Source: Muribaculaceae bacterium
GTDB taxonomy: Bacteria; Bacteroidota; Bacteroidia; Bacteroidales; Muribaculaceae
DNA length: 64,000 bases
Direction of reading: 5' to 3'
NCBI GenBank assembly: GCA_017557665.1
Contig: JAFYYI010000087.1
Location: forward strand, 62,001-126,000
Shown: in pieces, positions 61,438 to 64,000 of the stretch
Layout: every line of letters starts with the position of its first letter
Numbering within the stretch: position 1 is the first letter of the stretch
Translations under genes and position numbers: made by a program
Notes under the pieces: generated by a model
What the model saw: only the letters and a program-made list of their open reading frames with translations
What the model was told of the DNA's origin: nothing
The model's database searches: none

Positions 61438-61531
61438 GAAAACAATAAGTACAATAAATACAAAACTATCCGGCTTGTAACTCAATGATATAATGCGGAT
61501 GCCATTGTTATTGTTGTATTTATTGTTTTCC
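61438..61531 (-). repeat. Inverted-repeat intergenic element, copy 2 (inverted)
   Basis: A ~94-bp element in opposite orientation to copy 1 at 55811. Terminal arms (GAAAACAATAAGTACAA at 61438-61454 and the complement of GAAAACAATAAATACAA at 61514-61530) match at 16 of 17 positions. The internal GGCATCCGCAT is the same as in copy 1. It occupies nearly the whole gap between pgi and the CoA enzyme gene. Confidence 0.75.
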
Positions 61532-61548
61532 CATTTTTTATTATTCTT

Positions 61549-62868
61549 TTAGTGTTTGAGTCTTGCTTTGATGGCTGCTGTGGCCTCCTCGTGGCCGGGT
61601 TTCTCGAGCAGGGCGAACATGTTCTTCTTGTAAGCCTCGACACCAGGCTGGTCGAAGGGGTTCACGCTCAGCATATAGCCGCTCACACCGCAGGCCTTCT
61701 CAAAGAAGTAGATGAGCTGTCCCACGAAGCGCTCGGTCATGGCGGGGATGGTGATGAGCAGGTTGGGCACGCCGCCGTCGATGTGGGCGAGTCGGGTTCC
61801 CAGTTCGGCCATCTTGTTCACGTAGTCCACGTTCTTGCCGGCAATGTAGTTCAGGCCGTCGAGGTCCTCGTCATCGCTGGGGATGATGACCTCGTGCTGC
61901 TGGTCGCCCACGCTGAGCACCGTCTCAAAGATGGTGCGCTCGCCGTCCTGGATCATCTGTCCCATGCTGTGCAGGTCGGTGGTGAAGTCCACGCTGGCGG
62001 GGAAGATTCCCTTGTGGCCCTTGCCCTCGCTCTCGCCGTAGAGCTGTTTCCACCACTCGGCCAGGAAGTGCAGGCGTGGGGTGAAGTTGGCGAGAATCTC
62101 TATCTTCTTGCCCTGCTGATACAAGGCATTGCGTGCAATGGCATAGTTGAGCACCTGCTCGTCGCCCTGCTGTTCCATCTCGACGGCACCGGCCACGAGG
62201 GCGCGGATGTCAAATCCGGCCACGGCGATGGGCAACAGGCCCACGGGTGTGAGCACCGAGAAACGGCCGCCCACGTTGTCGGGGATGACAAAGGAGGTGT
62301 AACCCTCCTGGGTGGCCAGGCCACGCAGGGCACCACGGCGTGCATCGGTGATGGCGATGATGTTGCGGCTGGCAAACTCCTTGCCCTCCTGCTTTTCAAG
62401 CATCTCCTTGAAGAGACGGAAGGCGATGGCGGGCTCGGTCGTGGTGCCAGACTTGGAGATGACGATGATGCCGAACTTGTGGCCGCGCACCAGGTCCATC
62501 ATGTCGAACAGGTAGTCCTCGCCGATGTTGCTGCCGGCAAACAGGACTTTGGGTCCGTTGGTCTGCTTGTAGGCTGCGAAGTGGTCGCTCAAGGCCTCGA
62601 TGACAGCCTTACCGCCCAGGTAGCTGCCGCCGATGCCGATGCTGATGACATACTCACACTCCTGGCGCAGTTGAGCCGCGCTCTGCTCGATGGCTTGGAA
62701 CTGCTGTTCGTCGATGCTGCTGGGCAGGTGGAGCCATCCCAGGAAGTCATTGCCTGCGCCGCTGCCGCTTTCCAGTGTCTGTTTGGCGGCAAGTGCGGTT
62801 TCACGCAGTGCCTGTGTCTCCAGCCCTTCAAGGGCGTATTTGCTGATTACTTGAATTTTATCGTTCAT
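61549..62868 (-). CDS. pgi: Glucose-6-phosphate isomerase
   Basis: Interconverts glucose-6-phosphate and fructose-6-phosphate in glycolysis. The 439-residue protein has the SIS-fold motif [61 protein letters not shown] and the catalytic HQHE-type loop represented by [13 protein letters not shown], with a C-terminal lysine region [13 protein letters not shown]. The short (~440 residue) form is typical of Bacteroidota and Firmicutes. A nonamer array lies in its leader. Confidence 0.96.
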   Translation of the reverse strand: MNDKIQVISKYALEGLETQALRETALAAKQTLESGSGAGNDFLGWLHLPSSIDEQQFQAIEQSAAQLRQECEYVISIGIGGSYLGGKAVIEALSDHFAAYKQTNGPKVLFAGSNIGEDYLFDMMDLVRGHKFGIIVISKSGTTTEPAIAFRLFKEMLEKQEGKEFASRNIIAITDARRGALRGLATQEGYTSFVIPDNVGGRFSVLTPVGLLPIAVAGFDIRALVAGAVEMEQQGDEQVLNYAIARNALYQQGKKIEILANFTPRLHFLAEWWKQLYGESEGKGHKGIFPASVDFTTDLHSMGQMIQDGERTIFETVLSVGDQQHEVIIPSDDEDLDGLNYIAGKNVDYVNKMAELGTRLAHIDGGVPNLLITIPAMTERFVGQLIYFFEKACGVSGYMLSVNPFDQPGVEAYKKNMFALLEKPGHEEATAAIKARLKH

Positions 62869-62887
62869 GTTGTTTTATTGGTTTTTT

Positions 62888-62923
62888 CTAGATAGTCTAG
62901 ATAATCTAGATGGTTTGGATTTC
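62888..62923. repeat. Four-unit CTAGAnnnn nonamer array upstream of pgi
   Basis: Units CTAGATAGT, CTAGATAAT, CTAGATGGT and TTGGATTTC in 9-bp register, in the 60-bp gap between the GNAT-like gene and pgi, ending 19 bp before the pgi ATG. Confidence 0.8.
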
Positions 62924-62928
62924 TGTGA

Positions 62929-64000
62929 TTAAATTTCCTTGGTGTAGGCGCGGCGGCGCTTGTGCTGGTCACGCTCGAAGTATTCCCACTGCTTGAGCAC
63001 CTTGGTGTTGAGTTCCAACTCGCGGTTGCTCTCGGCATACTTGTAGCCGTTCTCGTTGAAGCAGGGGATGAGGTCGGTGAACAACAACGAGTTCACACCC
63101 TTGTTCTGGAACTCGGGTTTGACGGCGATGAGCATCAGGTCCACCACATCGTTGTGCTTAAAGGCATGCAGCAACGGTTTCCATCCCATGGGGAACAGGC
63201 GTCCGCGGTTCTTTATGAGCGCCCTGGCCATCGAGGGAATGGAGATGCCCACGGCGATGAGTTCACGCGTGTCCTTGTTGATGGCCATGGCGAGGTCATT
63301 CAATGGCAGGAACGGCAGGTACATCTTGATGTAGTGCTTGATCTGCTTGTCGGACAGGGGCGAATAGCCGAAGATATCGTCATAGGCCACGTTAATCAGT
63401 TTGAAGATGGCATCACCGTAGTCGTTGACGAGTTGTTTGCGGTCGGTGTACTTGATGGTCGTCAGGTTGTAGCGCTCGGCCACTAGGTTGGAAATGCGGT
63501 CCATCTTTTCGGGAATCTCCTTTGGGATGGTGATGAGCATCTCAATCCAGTCGGCATCCTTGACAAATCCCAGGCGTTCCATGTGCTTGGGATAATAAGG
63601 ATAGTTGTAGATGCCTCCGCTGGTGCCCACACGGTCGAAACCCTCGACGAGCATGCCCTCGGGGTCCATGTCGGTGAAACTCAACGGGCCGGTGAGGTGC
63701 TCCATCCCCTTGCTTTTGCCCCAACGGGTCACAGCCTCGATGAGCGCGTCAACGACTTCGGCGTCGTCGATGAAGTCGATGTAGCTGAAGCGGACCTCCT
63801 TCTTGTTGCTGCGCTCATTGACCACATGGTTGATGATGCCGGCGACGCGGCCCACAATCTTGCCGTCGCGGTAGGCCAGGTAATACACGGCCTCGCAGAA
63901 GTCAAAGGCCGGGTTCTTGTCGGGCCTGAGCGTGTTCAATTCGTCCATCACCAGTGGCGGGACAAAGTACTCGCTGTCGCGGTACAGCACATCGATGGGG
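62929..64000 (-). CDS. GNAT-like acetyltransferase family protein, N-terminus cut by window edge
   Basis: The frame is open to position 64000, so the true start lies beyond the window and perhaps 20-30 residues are missing; a GTG at 63990 is internal, not a start. The visible ~356 residues show YFVPPLVMDELNTLRPDKNPAF, YYLAYRDGKIVGRVAGIIN, GPLSFTDMDPEGMLVEGFD and LIAVKPEFQNKGVNSLLFTDLI, the last matching a GNAT acetyl-CoA-binding loop (Q-x-x-G-x-N/G). Homologues of about 370-390 residues are widespread in Bacteroidota without a known substrate. It is upstream of pgi on the same strand. Confidence 0.82.
   Translation of the reverse strand, partial: PIDVLYRDSEYFVPPLVMDELNTLRPDKNPAFDFCEAVYYLAYRDGKIVGRVAGIINHVVNERSNKKEVRFSYIDFIDDAEVVDALIEAVTRWGKSKGMEHLTGPLSFTDMDPEGMLVEGFDRVGTSGGIYNYPYYPKHMERLGFVKDADWIEMLITIPKEIPEKMDRISNLVAERYNLTTIKYTDRKQLVNDYGDAIFKLINVAYDDIFGYSPLSDKQIKHYIKMYLPFLPLNDLAMAINKDTRELIAVGISIPSMARALIKNRGRLFPMGWKPLLHAFKHNDVVDLMLIAVKPEFQNKGVNSLLFTDLIPCFNENGYKYAESNRELELNTKVLKQWEYFERDQHKRRRAYTKEI

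Overview
The window reads as a chromosomal segment from a Bacteroidales bacterium (Bacteroidota). Clues: promoters of the TTTG / TAnnTTTG type throughout, no Shine-Dalgarno usage but A-rich leaders, families typical of the order (DUF3098, DUF4491, YitT, Omp28-like, FISUMP-type lipoprotein, three-subunit fumarate reductase), secreted proteins ending either in a T9SS-type sorting domain or in a pair of dockerin-like repeats. A gut lineage close to Prevotellaceae or Muribaculaceae is my inference; no rRNA is present to confirm it. No phage, insertion sequence, integrase or CRISPR array was found. Most of the DNA is housekeeping.

Layout. 1-10.4 kb (all minus): parC cut by the left edge, a membrane-anchored AraC-type regulator, a secreted T9SS-tagged protein, then a MoxR ATPase / VWA-like pair with an unknown protein upstream. 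10.5-14.4 kb (plus): two tandem MBOAT acyltransferases and an SGNH-like partner, probably a glycan O-acylation cassette. 14.5-24 kb: C10 protease with dockerin repeats, YitT, small holin-like protein, thymidine kinase, zinc-ribbon coiled coil, Nif3-like protein, aspS. 24.2-26.6 kb: tRNA-Pro, an Omp28-like secreted protein with dockerin repeats, tRNA-Asp. 26.7-34.4 kb (minus): CNNM/CorC-type protein, lptC, outer membrane protein, coaX, a small membrane protein, DivIC/FtsB-like protein, trmD, a secreted phosphoesterase with dockerin repeats, DUF4491. 34.5-42.5 kb (minus): stand-alone LuxR-type HTH, two paralogous metallophosphoesterases, aroA, cvpA, two tandem GH25 lysozymes. 42.8-55.8 kb (plus): rnr, mtaB, GT2, ferredoxin-type aldo/keto reductase; then DUF3098, uppP, truB, queA; then the succinate dehydrogenase/fumarate reductase operon. 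55.9-64 kb: GYF plus CD225-like protein, a 745-bp non-coding stretch full of hairpins, EamA transporter, FISUMP lipoprotein, CoA hydrolase/transferase, pgi, and a GNAT-like protein cut by the right edge.

The most unusual signal is not a gene. Many intergenic gaps carry short degenerate tandem arrays with a strict 7-bp period (consensus AGTCCCT / AGGGACT and relatives) or 9-bp period (consensus CTAGAnnnn, or AATAAATAC). They are usually about 35-36 bp long and often sit immediately upstream of a start codon or touch a stop codon. Two gaps (2.45-2.54 kb and 9.07-9.17 kb) have the same composite architecture: heptamers, a final AGTTGGC unit, a spacer, then nonamers. Two related 80-90 bp inverted-repeat elements flank the 55.8 and 61.5 kb gene ends, and a dense cluster of at least nine hairpins lies at 56.9-57.3 kb. 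I cannot assign a function to any of these; they are the best candidates for something undescribed.
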